A DNA stretch of 64,000 bases from Paenibacillus riograndensis SBR5. Its GTDB lineage: Bacteria > Bacillota > Bacilli > Paenibacillales > Paenibacillaceae. Under the pieces are notes generated by a model, which saw only the letters and a list, made by a program, of their open reading frames with translations, searched no databases and was not told the DNA's origin. Positions 1 through 8,723 of the stretch are shown one piece after another (the stretch's first letter is position 1; every line of letters begins with the position of its first letter). A program made the translations under genes and the position numbers. The stretch spans positions 2,185,001 to 2,249,000 of the forward strand of contig NZ_LN831776.1 of NCBI RefSeq assembly GCF_000981585.1, given 5' to 3'.

Positions 1-2
1 CG

Positions 3-518
3 CCCAGATTTGCTGTTGATGACAGCCGGCTGATGGGAGCGGTGGAGAGTCATGTTCAGGCCGTACTTGAACCGGGGGAGGGGCAGGAGGAGGCCCGCAT
101 CCTGTTCCTGATCTCCTTGCTGCGGTATCTCCAGCTGGCGGTTATCTCCGGGGAGGAACTGCCGCCGGAAGGCTGGTCTGTTAAAACAACGGCCCATATC
201 GAATCGGTTATGGATTGGATCGAAGATCATTTCCGGCAGCCCTTCAGTCTGGAGCTGCTGGCAGGGGAGCTGCATCTGTCCTCCTACTATGTATCCCATT
301 TGTTCAAACAGTACACCGGGGTATCGCTCACGGATTATGTCACGGCCAGAAGAATCCGTGAAGCCTGCGTGCTGCTGGGGAGCTCCGGGCAGTCCGTACA
401 GAGAATCGCCCGCGAGGTCGGGGGGCTAAGCGCCCCTTATTTTTGCAAGCTGTTCAAAAAACACAAAGGCATGACGCCCCTGGACTACCGTTCGGCGCTT
501 CACCATACGGCCAAATAG
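3..518 (+). CDS. AraC family transcriptional regulator (5' end outside window)
   Basis: The reading frame is open to the left edge of the window, so this is the C-terminal part of a longer protein; the ATG at 33 is probably internal. The visible part ends in a complete AraC-type DNA-binding domain of two helix-turn-helix units, covering roughly the last 100 residues, with the family-typical segments SLELLAGELHLSSYYVSHLF and APYFCKLFKKHKGMTPLDYR. The N-terminal sensing domain lies outside the window, so the ligand cannot be judged. The gene converges on another AraC gene at 579. Regulation of nearby sugar-use genes is inference from the neighbourhood. Confidence 0.88.
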   Translation, partial: PRFAVDDSRLMGAVESHVQAVLEPGEGQEEARILFLISLLRYLQLAVISGEELPPEGWSVKTTAHIESVMDWIEDHFRQPFSLELLAGELHLSSYYVSHLFKQYTGVSLTDYVTARRIREACVLLGSSGQSVQRIAREVGGLSAPYFCKLFKKHKGMTPLDYRSALHHTAK

Positions 519-557
519 CGGACGGGTTCCCGCGCCGGCCTTATCCCGGCACCGGGT

Positions 558-580
558 AAGCCGGATTTGTCCCGGCTTTT
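558..580 (+). terminator. weak intrinsic terminator candidate
   Basis: A 7-bp stem AAGCCGG/CCGGCTT with a 7-nt loop is followed by TTAA. It lies between two convergent AraC genes. The T-tract is short, so termination is uncertain. Confidence 0.35.
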
Positions 581-1448
581 AAGCCTTTCCGTTCCTGATC
601 TGGCGGTAGCTTCCGGGGGTGACCCCAGTTTGTTTCCGAAACAGCCGGATGAAGTAATTGGCATTTTCAATGCCAACCTGCCGGCCTACTTCCGATACGG
701 AAAGCTCCATGTTTTCCAGCAATGATTTAGCCTTCTTGATTTGCAGATCATGCAGATACTGGAGCGGACTCATCCCTGTGTATGTTTTGAGGCACCGGGC
801 GAGATAATCGAACCGGAAATGAAGCGTCTGCTCCATGTGCCTGGCGTCGAAGGGCCGGGTCAGGTGCTGCTGGAGGTAGGCGATTGTCTGATCGCAGAGC
901 TGTCTTGCGCGGGGGGCATATTGCATTTTTGCGGCAGCCTGCAATTGGACCAGAAGACCGGCAAGCTGCGTCTGCAGCGGTAAGGAGCTTGCCGGAGACA
1001 AGGCCTGATGAAGCTCCACCATCTGCTCCAGGAACGGCAGAACGCCGGGAGGATGCAAAACGGTAAACTTCGGAATATACATCACCTGCTGCTGCGGAGC
1101 CACATCGAGATTTGTCCCTTTGACATAGGGAAAGGACCAGGGGATTTTTCCGCTATCGATTGTTCGGACCGGTGCCGGATGAACAAAATGAATCCAGTAA
1201 ATTTCCGTGATTTCTTCACAAGGACGATGCCCGGTATGCCTGCGGCCCGGTTCGAGCACCAGCATGGTGCCTGCCTTGATTTCGTAGGGCACCTCATCTT
1301 CCGTCATATACAGGGTGCCCTTCATGACAAACAGCATGTCATATACATCGAACGAACGGGTTTCATGTTTTTGCCCCGGCGGCCAAAAGGCATGGCCGAT
1401 GGTCACCAGCTGCGGCAGCGGGGGGATGGCAAGCTCCAGGCAATTCAT
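579..1448 (-). CDS. AraC family transcriptional regulator with cupin-like sensor
   Basis: This 289-aa protein has an N-terminal cupin-like beta-barrel (about residues 10-160; MLVLEPGRRHTGHRPCEE resembles the sugar-sensing arm of AraC proteins). A C-terminal pair of helix-turn-helix motifs covers about 190-285 and ends FIRLFRKQTGVTPGSYR. The ATG at 1448 has an AAAGGAG box 11-12 nt upstream. It is divergent from the GHL6-like hydrolase gene at 1610, with the shared 161-bp interval holding both promoters. Control of that hydrolase in response to a sugar is the natural inference but is not shown by the sequence. Confidence 0.9.
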   Translation of the reverse strand: MNCLELAIPPLPQLVTIGHAFWPPGQKHETRSFDVYDMLFVMKGTLYMTEDEVPYEIKAGTMLVLEPGRRHTGHRPCEEITEIYWIHFVHPAPVRTIDSGKIPWSFPYVKGTNLDVAPQQQVMYIPKFTVLHPPGVLPFLEQMVELHQALSPASSLPLQTQLAGLLVQLQAAAKMQYAPRARQLCDQTIAYLQQHLTRPFDARHMEQTLHFRFDYLARCLKTYTGMSPLQYLHDLQIKKAKSLLENMELSVSEVGRQVGIENANYFIRLFRKQTGVTPGSYRQIRNGKA

Positions 1449-1609
1449 TGCAGGGTGCTCCTTTCAGAACCTGTTATCAATGGTTTCATTGTAGCATGGT
1501 AAAATTCAATAAGGTAGAAAATGTGCTACTATAAGTCGATTCAGGACCTGTAAGATCCCGGAAGAAGTCATTATACTGAAGGTATAAGATCCGGAAAGGA
1601 AGGGAAAAC

Positions 1610-3583
1610 ATGCGATTTCGTCAGGTTCATCTCGATTATCACACCTCCGAAGCCATAACACCAATCGGAGCCTGTTTTGACAAAAAACAGTTTCAGGAGA
1701 TGCTGAAGCTGGGCAACGTGGATTCTGTCACAGTCTTCTCCAAATGCCACCATGGCTGGGCCTATCATCCGTCGGAGGCCAATGAGATTCATCCCGGGCT
1801 GAGCTTCGATTTACTTGGAGCCCAGATTGAAGCCGCCCATGAAATTAACGTAAAGACGCCGGTATATCTGTCGGCCGGTCTGGATGAGAAGCTGGCCAGG
1901 CGCCATCCGGAATGGCTTATCCGGGACGAAAACGATCAGACGAACTGGGTGAAAGGCTTCCTGGAACCGGGATATCACCAGTTCTGCATGAACACGCCTT
2001 ACCTGGATATCCTGATTGCCCAGACCCGCGAGGTCGTGTCACGCTATGATCTGGACGGCCTGTTCTTCGATATTGTCGGTGTGCGCAAATGTTACTGTCA
2101 CAGCTGTATAGAGAGCGTGCGGCGCGAGGGCGGAGATCCGCGGGATGAGCAGGCGATGCGCAGACTCTGGGAGAGAACCTATGCCAATTATACGGCCAGG
2201 GTGAAGGAAGCGGCCGAAGCCATCAAGCCGGGGCTGCCGATCTTCCATAACGGCGGACATATCGCGCGCGGCCGCCGGGATCTGGCTTTTATGAATGACC
2301 ATTTGGAGCTGGAATCGCTGCCGACAGGCGGCTGGGGTTATGACCATTTCCCGCTGTCGGCCAGATATGCGCAGACGCTGGGCGTCCAATTCCTGGGCAT
2401 GACCGGGAAATTCCATACGTCCTGGGGAGAATTCGGCGGCTATAAGCATCCGAACGCGCTCCGTTATGAAACCGCACTCAGCATCGCCAACGGCGCAGGA
2501 TGTTCAATCGGTGATCAGCTGCATCCCGACGGACATATGGATGAAGCGACCTATGCCCTGATCGGAGAAGCTTACCGAGAGGTCGAGAGCAAAGAAGCAT
2601 GGTGCACTCAGGCGACGAACGTTGCGGATATCGCGCTGCTGTCGCTTGAAGCGGCCGGTGTTCACCCGCAGGCACAGACCGGCGGGCGCAAGCCGCCATC
2701 GGATGCAGGCGCCGCCCGCATACTGCTGGAGGGGAAATTCCTGTTTGACGTCATCGACAAGGAGCATGATTTCACAGCCTATAAGGTGTTGATTTTGCCG
2801 GATTATGTGGCTGTGGATGAAGGGCTGCGCGGCCAATTGGAGCTGTTCCTGCAGCATGGCGGTAAAATTCTGGCGACAGGCTGGTCCGGGCTTGATCCGG
2901 AAGGGACACAGTTTGCGGTCGATTTCGGGGCGCGGCATGTGGAAGCCAATCCTTACCGTCCCGATTATTTCCGTCCTGCCTTCAAGCCCGGGAGCCTGCA
3001 GAAGGCCTCCTTCATCTTTTATGCCCAGGGGCAGAAGATCGAGCTTGCCGGCGGCACAGAGCTTGGACGCCGTGAAGACCCGTATTTTAACCGCGATGTA
3101 TTTACCTTCTGCTCGCACCAGCATAGCCCGAGCAGTTACACTAATGGTGGACCCGGCATGGTCGAAAACAGCAATGGAATCTATATCGCATGGAATGTAT
3201 TTGAAGATTACGCTGCCAAAGGCAGCCTGATTGTGAAGGAAACCGTTCTGCACGCGCTGAACCGGCTGCTTCCTGAGAAAACCCTGCATACAAATCTCCC
3301 GGCGCAGGGCGTCGTCACGCTGCAGGAACAGAAGGAGGAGAAGCGCCTGGTCAATCATCTGCTGTATGCGTCGCCGGTCCGCAGAGGCGAGAACATCGAA
3401 GTGATTGAGGACATTATCCCGCTATATGATGTCCAGGTGTCTGTCCGGACGGAGGGCCGGGTTAAGAATGTGTATCTGGCTCCGCAGATGACACCGCTCT
3501 CTTTCAGCCGGGAAGAACAGAATATTCACTACACGGTACCCGTGCTGGAGTGCCATCAAATGGTGGTTCTTGATTATGAATGA
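1610..3583 (+). CDS. GHL6-like glycoside hydrolase with beta-galactosidase trimerisation-type domain
   Basis: This 657-aa protein lacks a signal peptide and is probably cytoplasmic. The N-terminal half (about 1-330) looks like a TIM-barrel of the hypothetical glycosyl hydrolase 6 type, with DGLFFD at 149-154 followed by a Cys-rich KCYCHSC and an acidic HLELES at 231-236 on later strands. The middle (about 340-560) resembles the GATase-like trimerisation domain of GH42 beta-galactosidases (LILPDYVAVDEGLRGQLELF). The ATG follows a GGAAGGG box. The divergent AraC gene suggests inducible expression, and the serine hydrolase at 3627 lies 43 nt downstream, probably in the same operon. Substrate is unknown; an alpha- or beta-linked plant-derived oligosaccharide is possible. 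Confidence 0.75.
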   Translation: MRFRQVHLDYHTSEAITPIGACFDKKQFQEMLKLGNVDSVTVFSKCHHGWAYHPSEANEIHPGLSFDLLGAQIEAAHEINVKTPVYLSAGLDEKLARRHPEWLIRDENDQTNWVKGFLEPGYHQFCMNTPYLDILIAQTREVVSRYDLDGLFFDIVGVRKCYCHSCIESVRREGGDPRDEQAMRRLWERTYANYTARVKEAAEAIKPGLPIFHNGGHIARGRRDLAFMNDHLELESLPTGGWGYDHFPLSARYAQTLGVQFLGMTGKFHTSWGEFGGYKHPNALRYETALSIANGAGCSIGDQLHPDGHMDEATYALIGEAYREVESKEAWCTQATNVADIALLSLEAAGVHPQAQTGGRKPPSDAGAARILLEGKFLFDVIDKEHDFTAYKVLILPDYVAVDEGLRGQLELFLQHGGKILATGWSGLDPEGTQFAVDFGARHVEANPYRPDYFRPAFKPGSLQKASFIFYAQGQKIELAGGTELGRREDPYFNRDVFTFCSHQHSPSSYTNGGPGMVENSNGIYIAWNVFEDYAAKGSLIVKETVLHALNRLLPEKTLHTNLPAQGVVTLQEQKEEKRLVNHLLYASPVRRGENIEVIEDIIPLYDVQVSVRTEGRVKNVYLAPQMTPLSFSREEQNIHYTVPVLECHQMVVLDYE

Positions 3584-3626
3584 GCCTCAATTTTGATAAT
3601 TATATTTTGCCAAAAGAGGATGACGA

Positions 3627-4763
3627 ATGATGAACTTTGAACCTTTATCTTCATTTATCGACCGCATCACCTCCTGGCGTATCCCGTGGGCGGAGGTGCT
3701 TGTTATGCACCGCAACGAACCGGTTTACCGTTACCGTAACGGCTATGCCAGCCTGGAAGAGAAGACGCCAATCGACGATGGACGGATTATCAATCTCTAC
3801 TCGCTGACCAAGATCATGACCTGCACGGCAGCACTCCAACTCTTGGAGAAGGGTGCCTTCCTGCTGAATGACCGGTTGTCAGACTATCTGCCGGAATACA
3901 CCGAAATGAATGTAAAGAAAAGATTGCCGGGAGGCGAACTCGCATTTGAGCGGGCGGTGAACCCGATTACGGTGCGCGATCTGTTCACCATGTCGGCTGG
4001 GTTCTCCTATGATCTGGAGCTGCCTTCCATTAAGGAAGCAGTAAGCCGCACAGGCGGCAAAATGCCGACACGTGCCATTGCGGAGGCTCTTGCCAAGGAG
4101 CCGCTGCAGTTCGAGCCGGGTACCCGGTGGAATTACAGCTTATGCCATGATGTCCTTGCAGCCCTCGTGGAGGCTGTGGATGGCCGGCGGTTTGGCACGT
4201 ATATCCGGGAGGAAATTACCGGGCCGCTGGGCATGACCGACACAGGCTTTGATCTCCCGGACGGGAAGCGGAGCCGTCTGGCACCGCAGTACGAATATAG
4301 CGATGAGCTGGGCAAGCCCGTCCGGAAGGACGGGAACGGGTTCCGGCTCGGAACCGAGTACGAGAGCGGAGGGGCGGGATTGCTGTCTACTGTGACCGAC
4401 TACGCCCAATTCTTGAATACGCTGACGAATCTGGGAACAAGCCCGGACGGTGTGCGTATTCTGTCACCGGCATCGGTGGAGCTGATGCGGACCGAGCAGC
4501 TGACCGAAAGCATGCGCGGCGATTTCTCCTGGGAGCAGCTGAAAGGCTACAGCTATGGGCTGGGCGTCAGAACCCATATCTCCCAGGCCCGCAGCGGCTC
4601 GCTGAGCCCGCTCGGCGAATTTGGCTGGAGCGGCGCCGCCGGCTGCCTGGCCGTCATCGATCCGGCTTCGCAGCTGACCGTTATGTATGCGCAGCATATG
4701 CTGAACAATCAGGAGCCTTTTGTGCATCCGCGATTGAGAAATATCGTGTACGCCTGCTTGTAA
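3627..4763 (+). CDS. serine hydrolase, beta-lactamase / class C esterase fold
   Basis: This 378-aa protein has the SxxK nucleophile motif as SLTK at 59-62, inside NLYSLTKIMTCTAALQLLE. The second motif is YSL (170-172), where family members often have YxN, so the third motif residue is not the classical Asn. A WSGAAG segment near 335 fits the H/KxG region. There is no signal peptide, so a cytoplasmic esterase or peptidase role is likelier than cell-wall work. It starts 43 nt after the glycoside hydrolase and is probably co-transcribed, perhaps removing ester groups from the same substrate (inference). The start codon follows an AGAGGATG box. Confidence 0.82.
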   Translation: MMNFEPLSSFIDRITSWRIPWAEVLVMHRNEPVYRYRNGYASLEEKTPIDDGRIINLYSLTKIMTCTAALQLLEKGAFLLNDRLSDYLPEYTEMNVKKRLPGGELAFERAVNPITVRDLFTMSAGFSYDLELPSIKEAVSRTGGKMPTRAIAEALAKEPLQFEPGTRWNYSLCHDVLAALVEAVDGRRFGTYIREEITGPLGMTDTGFDLPDGKRSRLAPQYEYSDELGKPVRKDGNGFRLGTEYESGGAGLLSTVTDYAQFLNTLTNLGTSPDGVRILSPASVELMRTEQLTESMRGDFSWEQLKGYSYGLGVRTHISQARSGSLSPLGEFGWSGAAGCLAVIDPASQLTVMYAQHMLNNQEPFVHPRLRNIVYACL

Positions 4764-4873
4764 AGAGATAATACGGACCAAGCGTTACAGTTACATCCTA
4801 GTGACCTGAAGACGTTGGGGCTTGGACTTTGTCATTACCCCCGGTTGTCTACAACCTCATTTACTGAATTCTC

Positions 4874-4913
4874 TTCCTTGTTCTCTCCTTTGGAAAAAGG
4901 AGAGAACAAGGAA
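4874..4913 (+). other. perfect 18-bp hairpin with GGAA loop
   Basis: The arms 4874-4891 (TTCCTTGTTCTCTCCTTT) and 4896-4913 are exact reverse complements separated only by GGAA. The hairpin abuts the next stem-loop, which has a T-tract. It is either the 5' part of a two-hairpin terminator for the serine hydrolase operon or the body of a small structured RNA. No open reading frame covers it. Confidence 0.7.
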
Positions 4914-4961
4914 AGATCGCATGGCTCTCATCAAGTAATGAGTGCTGTGTGATCTTTTTTT
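4914..4961 (+). terminator. intrinsic terminator after serine hydrolase operon
   Basis: An 18-bp stem (4914-4931 with 4938-4955, three G-T pairs and one mismatch) with a 6-nt loop runs straight into seven T residues. It starts directly after the perfect hairpin at 4874-4913. Confidence 0.8.
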
Positions 4962-4970
4962 ATGGTTTAG

Positions 4971-5072
4971 GAAATTATGCAATACCCAAAAATGTGGATA
5001 TCTTGGAAGCTGCAAAGGCTACAGGTGATGCCTGAGGGATGGGGGCCATCTGCGGAATGAAACGGACTGAGA
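4971..5072 (+). repeat. dispersed intergenic repeat, family E, copy 1
   Basis: The stretch from GAAATTATGCAAT through TTGGAAGC to TGAAACGGACTGAGAAGA matches 44679-44795 in order and spacing with scattered changes. A short relic (TGAAGCGGACAGAGAAGA) lies near 18847. Copies 1 and 2 both sit just after a terminator. No coding signal is seen. Confidence 0.6.
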
Positions 5073-5114
5073 AGATCTTATTTTGTGAAAAATCCTGCTT
5101 TTCTGGATGATTCG

Positions 5115-5245
5115 GACTCAGGAGCCGTTATATCGTTCGTTTGAGCCCGGAATGAGTGGAGATCCATGAAATAACGGAATCTCTGTCCGTTTGACCTCGG
5201 AATAACCTGGTCCGCCCCAAATAGCGGATTTCCTGTCCGGATCAC
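5115..5245 (+). repeat. degenerate intergenic repeat, family D
   Basis: Three imperfect units containing ACGGA...TGTCCG-type dyads have anchors (GTTCG/GTCCG) at 5135, 5185 and 5235, exactly 50 bp apart. Similar sequence occurs at 18990-19050. The 4764-5437 interval otherwise holds only the hairpin, terminator, repeat E and an AT-rich stretch before the ROK gene. Confidence 0.55.
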
Positions 5246-5437
5246 TTACAGATAGATCGGTAAGGGACCCCATAATGTCCCAGAGGAGCCAGGCAAAATC
5301 CGCACGGTTAACCATGCATGTCCAAACTTTATTTAATTATCTTAAGTTCACTCTATATTGACATCAAGGTCAAAATCAATTAATTTAATACTTATTAAAA
5401 GAGTTAACTAAAATGTGGGGGAGTGAAAGTACCATTA

Positions 5438-6469
5438 ATGAATCCAATTACAAACAATACAATGCGGGTCAAAAAAATGAACAAGGAGTTAGTCCGGCAG
5501 GCTCTAAAAACGATGAAGCAGGGTACAAAATCTATGCTTGCACAAGCTACAGGTTTAAGTGTAGCCACCTGCGGTAACATTCTAAATGAACTGATAGACA
5601 CCGGCGAGCTTCTGGAGCTGGATATGGAGGAATCCAGCGGTGGACGCCCGGCCAGATTGTACAGGTATAATGTGAACTTTTCTTATATTGCCTGCATTAT
5701 TATCAGAGCTGGAGTAAAGACCCATTCACTTACTTATACGGTCGCCAACCTTGCAGGAGAGGCAATAAAGGAAGGTTATCAGGAGACCGATCGGATGGAG
5801 CCTGATATGATCGAAAAGTTGGTAGATCAGCTCATAGGTGAATTCCCGCAAATTCGAGCTGTTGGGATCGGGGTGCCGGGCGCTGTTAATCAGGGAATCA
5901 TTAATGTCAGCGATATCAAGGAACTGATTAATGTTCCGCTAGAGGCTTCCATTCGTGATAAGCATGGGGTGGAAGTCATTATGGATAACGACATGAATCT
6001 GACCGTGTATGGTTTCTATCAGAAGCAGGGATATGATGAAGAGAAGTCAGTTGCGGTGGTGACCTTTATTGAAGGCTGCTTCCCGGGAGCAGGCATGATG
6101 GTGGATGGGCATATCCTCAGAGGCAGTACTCGTTTTGCGGGGGAGATCGCCTTTTTACCATTTGGCATGTCCCATGAAGAGCAGTTCCGGCAGTTGCACG
6201 AACGGACTACTTTTTATTCACTGGCTGGCCGTGCCGTATCCAGCTTGATTGCAATAATGAACCCGGAGACGATTGCGCTGACGGGAAGCTTGGTAGAGCC
6301 CGCTGATGTGGAACTGATCCGTCAGGAATGCCTGAAGTATATACCAGAGATGCATATGCCGCAGCTAATGCTGCTCGAAAATCCCCATGAGAATTACATG
6401 TATGGGTTGATTACAATGACACTGGAGAGCCTTTCCTATTCACTGCAACTTATAGAAAAACGGAGGTGA
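5438..6469 (+). CDS. ROK family transcriptional regulator-like protein
   Basis: The protein is 343 aa from the ATG at 5438; a GTG at 5423 in the same frame is possible but overlaps the purine-rich GGGGGAG box. A winged helix-turn-helix covers about residues 15-65 (SMLAQATGLSVATCGNILNE), followed by a ROK-fold domain with VGIGVPGAV and the DNDMN segment. The zinc-binding HxxC/Cys cluster usual in ROK sugar kinases and in NagC/Mlc-type proteins is not visible, so kinase activity is unlikely and a divergent sugar-sensing repressor is the better reading. A sugar O-acetyltransferase gene follows 77 nt later and may be co-transcribed. Confidence 0.82.
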   Translation: MNPITNNTMRVKKMNKELVRQALKTMKQGTKSMLAQATGLSVATCGNILNELIDTGELLELDMEESSGGRPARLYRYNVNFSYIACIIIRAGVKTHSLTYTVANLAGEAIKEGYQETDRMEPDMIEKLVDQLIGEFPQIRAVGIGVPGAVNQGIINVSDIKELINVPLEASIRDKHGVEVIMDNDMNLTVYGFYQKQGYDEEKSVAVVTFIEGCFPGAGMMVDGHILRGSTRFAGEIAFLPFGMSHEEQFRQLHERTTFYSLAGRAVSSLIAIMNPETIALTGSLVEPADVELIRQECLKYIPEMHMPQLMLLENPHENYMYGLITMTLESLSYSLQLIEKRR

Positions 6470-6546
6470 GGCGAAGCCTGTGACATCTGCGTAGATGGTT
6501 ATTCAGAATACTTCACTTCATGATGAGAGAGGACAAGGTGTATAAC

Positions 6547-7107
6547 ATGAAAACAGAAAAACAAAAGATGCTCAATGGAGAACTGTATATGGGTTGGGAC
6601 CCTGAGCTGACACGTGAGCGGGCATATGCCAGAAGGATGACGCGCATATACAACCAGACTACCGAATTGGATGATGAGCTGCGGGTGCAGATTCTCAAAG
6701 AGCTTATGGGCTCGACGGGTGAAAACCTGGGTATGGAACCGAATATACGGGTTGACTATGGCTACAATATTCACGTTGGGGAACACTTCTATGCGAATTT
6801 CGACTGCACGATCCTGGATGTCTGCGAGGTGCGGATAGGTAATAACTGTTTGTTCGGACCCGGGGTTCAGGTGTATACGGCTACACATCCTGTGGATCCA
6901 TCGGAAAGAATTAAAGGTCCCGAGTATGGCAAGCCAGTAACGATTGGCAACAATGTATGGGTTGGTGGACAAGCAATTATTAATCCGGGTGTAACAATTG
7001 GCGATAATGTCGTTATCGCTTCAGGAGCCGTGGTAACTAAGGATGTTCCGGACAACGTGATTGTCGGTGGTAATCCAGCAAAAGTGATTAAAAAAATTGA
7101 TCTTTAA
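6547..7107 (+). CDS. sugar O-acetyltransferase, maltose/galactoside acetyltransferase type
   Basis: This 186-aa protein has the N-terminal maltose-acetyltransferase (Mac) helix region ([14 protein letters not shown]) followed by left-handed beta-helix hexapeptide repeats ([40 protein letters not shown]). The His of YTATHPVDP is the expected catalytic base, and the acceptor loop is conserved. It would transfer acetyl from acetyl-CoA to a sugar, a detoxification role in the lac/maa family. The ATG at 6547 is chosen over 6520 because AAGGTG lies 6 nt upstream. It ends in a strong terminator. Confidence 0.93.
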   Translation: MKTEKQKMLNGELYMGWDPELTRERAYARRMTRIYNQTTELDDELRVQILKELMGSTGENLGMEPNIRVDYGYNIHVGEHFYANFDCTILDVCEVRIGNNCLFGPGVQVYTATHPVDPSERIKGPEYGKPVTIGNNVWVGGQAIINPGVTIGDNVVIASGAVVTKDVPDNVIVGGNPAKVIKKIDL

Positions 7108-7170
7108 GTGAAGAATGGCAACTATGATATCATGAACAGCAGATGGAAGCTGTAACACTACTTTGAATCA

Positions 7171-7222
7171 CAGCCCAAGGGTCCGGCGTTCTGTTAAGTC
7201 CGCCGGACCCTTGGGCTGTTTC
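7171..7222 (+). terminator. strong intrinsic terminator after acetyltransferase
   Basis: A perfect 18-bp stem (7171-7188 with 7201-7218, GGGTCCGGCG core) and 12-nt loop are followed by TTTCT. It separates the acetyltransferase from the convergent LacI gene. Confidence 0.85.
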
Positions 7223-7265
7223 TACGCTTCGATCCTCGATTGGGGGAGTGAGGCATTCCGGTCAG

Positions 7266-8312
7266 TTAGTTTAAAGCAGGCGTGGACCCCCTGAATATCA
7301 TATCCGTTGCAACATGGGTCACCTGGTACGGCTTGGTGTTGTCTTTGATTCTGGACAATAGAATTTCGGCTGAAATAATCCCCATTTGGCTGCTGTAAAT
7401 ATGTACGGTTGTCAGATGGGGTTCGACAACCCGTGATTCCGAAGCATCATCAAATCCGCAGACAGCAACTTCTTCCGGTACTTTAATCCCTTTGTTCTTC
7501 AGAGACTTCATAACACTGATGGCAATGAAATCATTGGCACAGATAAAGACGGATGGCCACGCTTCCAGGGCATCCAGTTGATGCCCCATCCAGTTTTCCT
7601 CCATATTAATATTGAAGTTCCGGTCTGGCGCTACAATGTTATGGGCGGGATCCAGGGTTATTCCACATTCTGTAAGAGCTCTGTTAAATCCGGTCCAGCG
7701 TTCATTGAAGCTTTTGCAGTGATTGTAATCGCCTACAAAACCGAAGCTGGTGTATCCATGATCTATCAGTTTCCGGGTTACAGAGTAAGTGCTGTGCTCA
7801 TTCTCCATTAGAACCAGATCGGCCTTCAATTCCGGATACACCATATCGGCAGCGCAGTCAATAAAAATAGTCGGAATGCCAAGATCCGTGATCAGCTTGC
7901 TGTAAGCCTTATTGAACATTTCAATGCAGATGATGCCATCCACACTCGAGGGTTCAAAGTTACCAGGCAGGGTCATGCCATTGATATCATTCTCGCGGAC
8001 GAAATAAATAGATAAAGTATAGCCCTTGGTGCTGATTTCCTTCTCTAACCCGCTGATCAGCAGGGAGCCGAAGTGTGAGCCGTTAGGCAGATTGCAGGTC
8101 AATAATGCAATATTGCCTTGTTTTTCGGAGGTACCAATGGTTGTTTCCATATAAGAAAATTGTTTGTATTTAAGTTCAACCGCTTTTTTGATCACCTTGT
8201 CTCTGGTTTCGGCAGGAATACTGTCCACTCCGTTAAGCGCTTTGGAAGCCGTATTCCTGGAGATTCCCAAAGCATCCGCGATGTCCTGTATGGTTACTCT
8301 ATCTCTAGCCAT
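7266..8312 (-). CDS. LacI family repressor of the fructan locus
   Basis: The protein is 348 aa from the ATG at 8312, which has GAGGTG about 9 nt upstream; the open frame extends further 5' but without a ribosome-binding site. The LacI helix-turn-helix VTIQDIADALGISRNTASKA opens the protein and the hinge and periplasmic-binding-protein-like sensor domain follows (VAVCGFDDA near 290). It is divergent from the ABC transporter/GH32 operon starting at 8724, which it most likely represses. A dyad at 8562-8587 upstream of the operon promoter and a repeated CAAATGAACAAA at 8405-8416 are candidate operators. Confidence 0.93.
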   Translation of the reverse strand: MARDRVTIQDIADALGISRNTASKALNGVDSIPAETRDKVIKKAVELKYKQFSYMETTIGTSEKQGNIALLTCNLPNGSHFGSLLISGLEKEISTKGYTLSIYFVRENDINGMTLPGNFEPSSVDGIICIEMFNKAYSKLITDLGIPTIFIDCAADMVYPELKADLVLMENEHSTYSVTRKLIDHGYTSFGFVGDYNHCKSFNERWTGFNRALTECGITLDPAHNIVAPDRNFNINMEENWMGHQLDALEAWPSVFICANDFIAISVMKSLKNKGIKVPEEVAVCGFDDASESRVVEPHLTTVHIYSSQMGIISAEILLSRIKDNTKPYQVTHVATDMIFRGSTPALN

Positions 8313-8561
8313 GTATTGTACGTTCACCTCTATATCATATCTTCTCGTCAGTTTAACTTTCTTAAATGTATAATAGTTTTCCAAAAATAGCAATATAAAA
8401 TTTACAAATGAACAAATAAGTTTACATTTTACGATGTACACATGTGCAAAATATCATGCAAATCACTACGCTGCATCCATATGTTAAGCCGGAAATTACA
8501 AAAAAACCCTACTATTCATCCACAATTTGTTATTTTACAAAGGAAAATAGCTGTTTTTGAA

Positions 8562-8587
8562 TTTTGTTTATTGTCAAATGAACAAAA
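8562..8587. promoter_or_regulatory. candidate operator dyad of the fructan operon
   Basis: The halves TTTTGTTTATTGT and CAAATGAACAAAA match as inverted repeats at 10 of 13 positions. The right half CAAATGAACAAA recurs at 8405-8416, near the start of the LacI gene. The dyad lies about 20 bp upstream of a promoter for the rightward operon. Binding by the adjacent LacI protein is inferred from position only. The rest of the 8313-8723 interval is AT-rich and shows no gene. Confidence 0.5.
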
Positions 8588-8605
8588 ATGATTTTACATA
8601 TTGTA

Positions 8606-8634
8606 TTGACGCATGGTGAACTCTCTGATAAATT
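8606..8634 (+). promoter_or_regulatory. candidate sigma-A promoter of the fructan operon
   Basis: TTGACG (8606-8611) and TAAATT (8629-8634) are separated by 17 bp. The implied start lies about 80 nt before the first permease gene and just downstream of the dyad at 8562. Confidence 0.5.
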
Positions 8635-8723
8635 GTAAATGCAGCAGGGCTTGAAGGCCGCTGAACCGGTTAGCTGTATTTGCATCACAAATTAAATTTG
8701 TAAAAGAAATGGAGGCAAAGGCA

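Noticed and set aside
4764-5422. Riboswitch or T-box upstream of the ROK gene
   Set aside because: The structured part is a hairpin and terminator linked to the upstream gene; no T-box or aptamer consensus could be recognised.
8655-8675. GAACCGGTT palindrome before the ABC operon as a cre site
   Set aside because: It lacks the fixed A and CG positions of the cre consensus.
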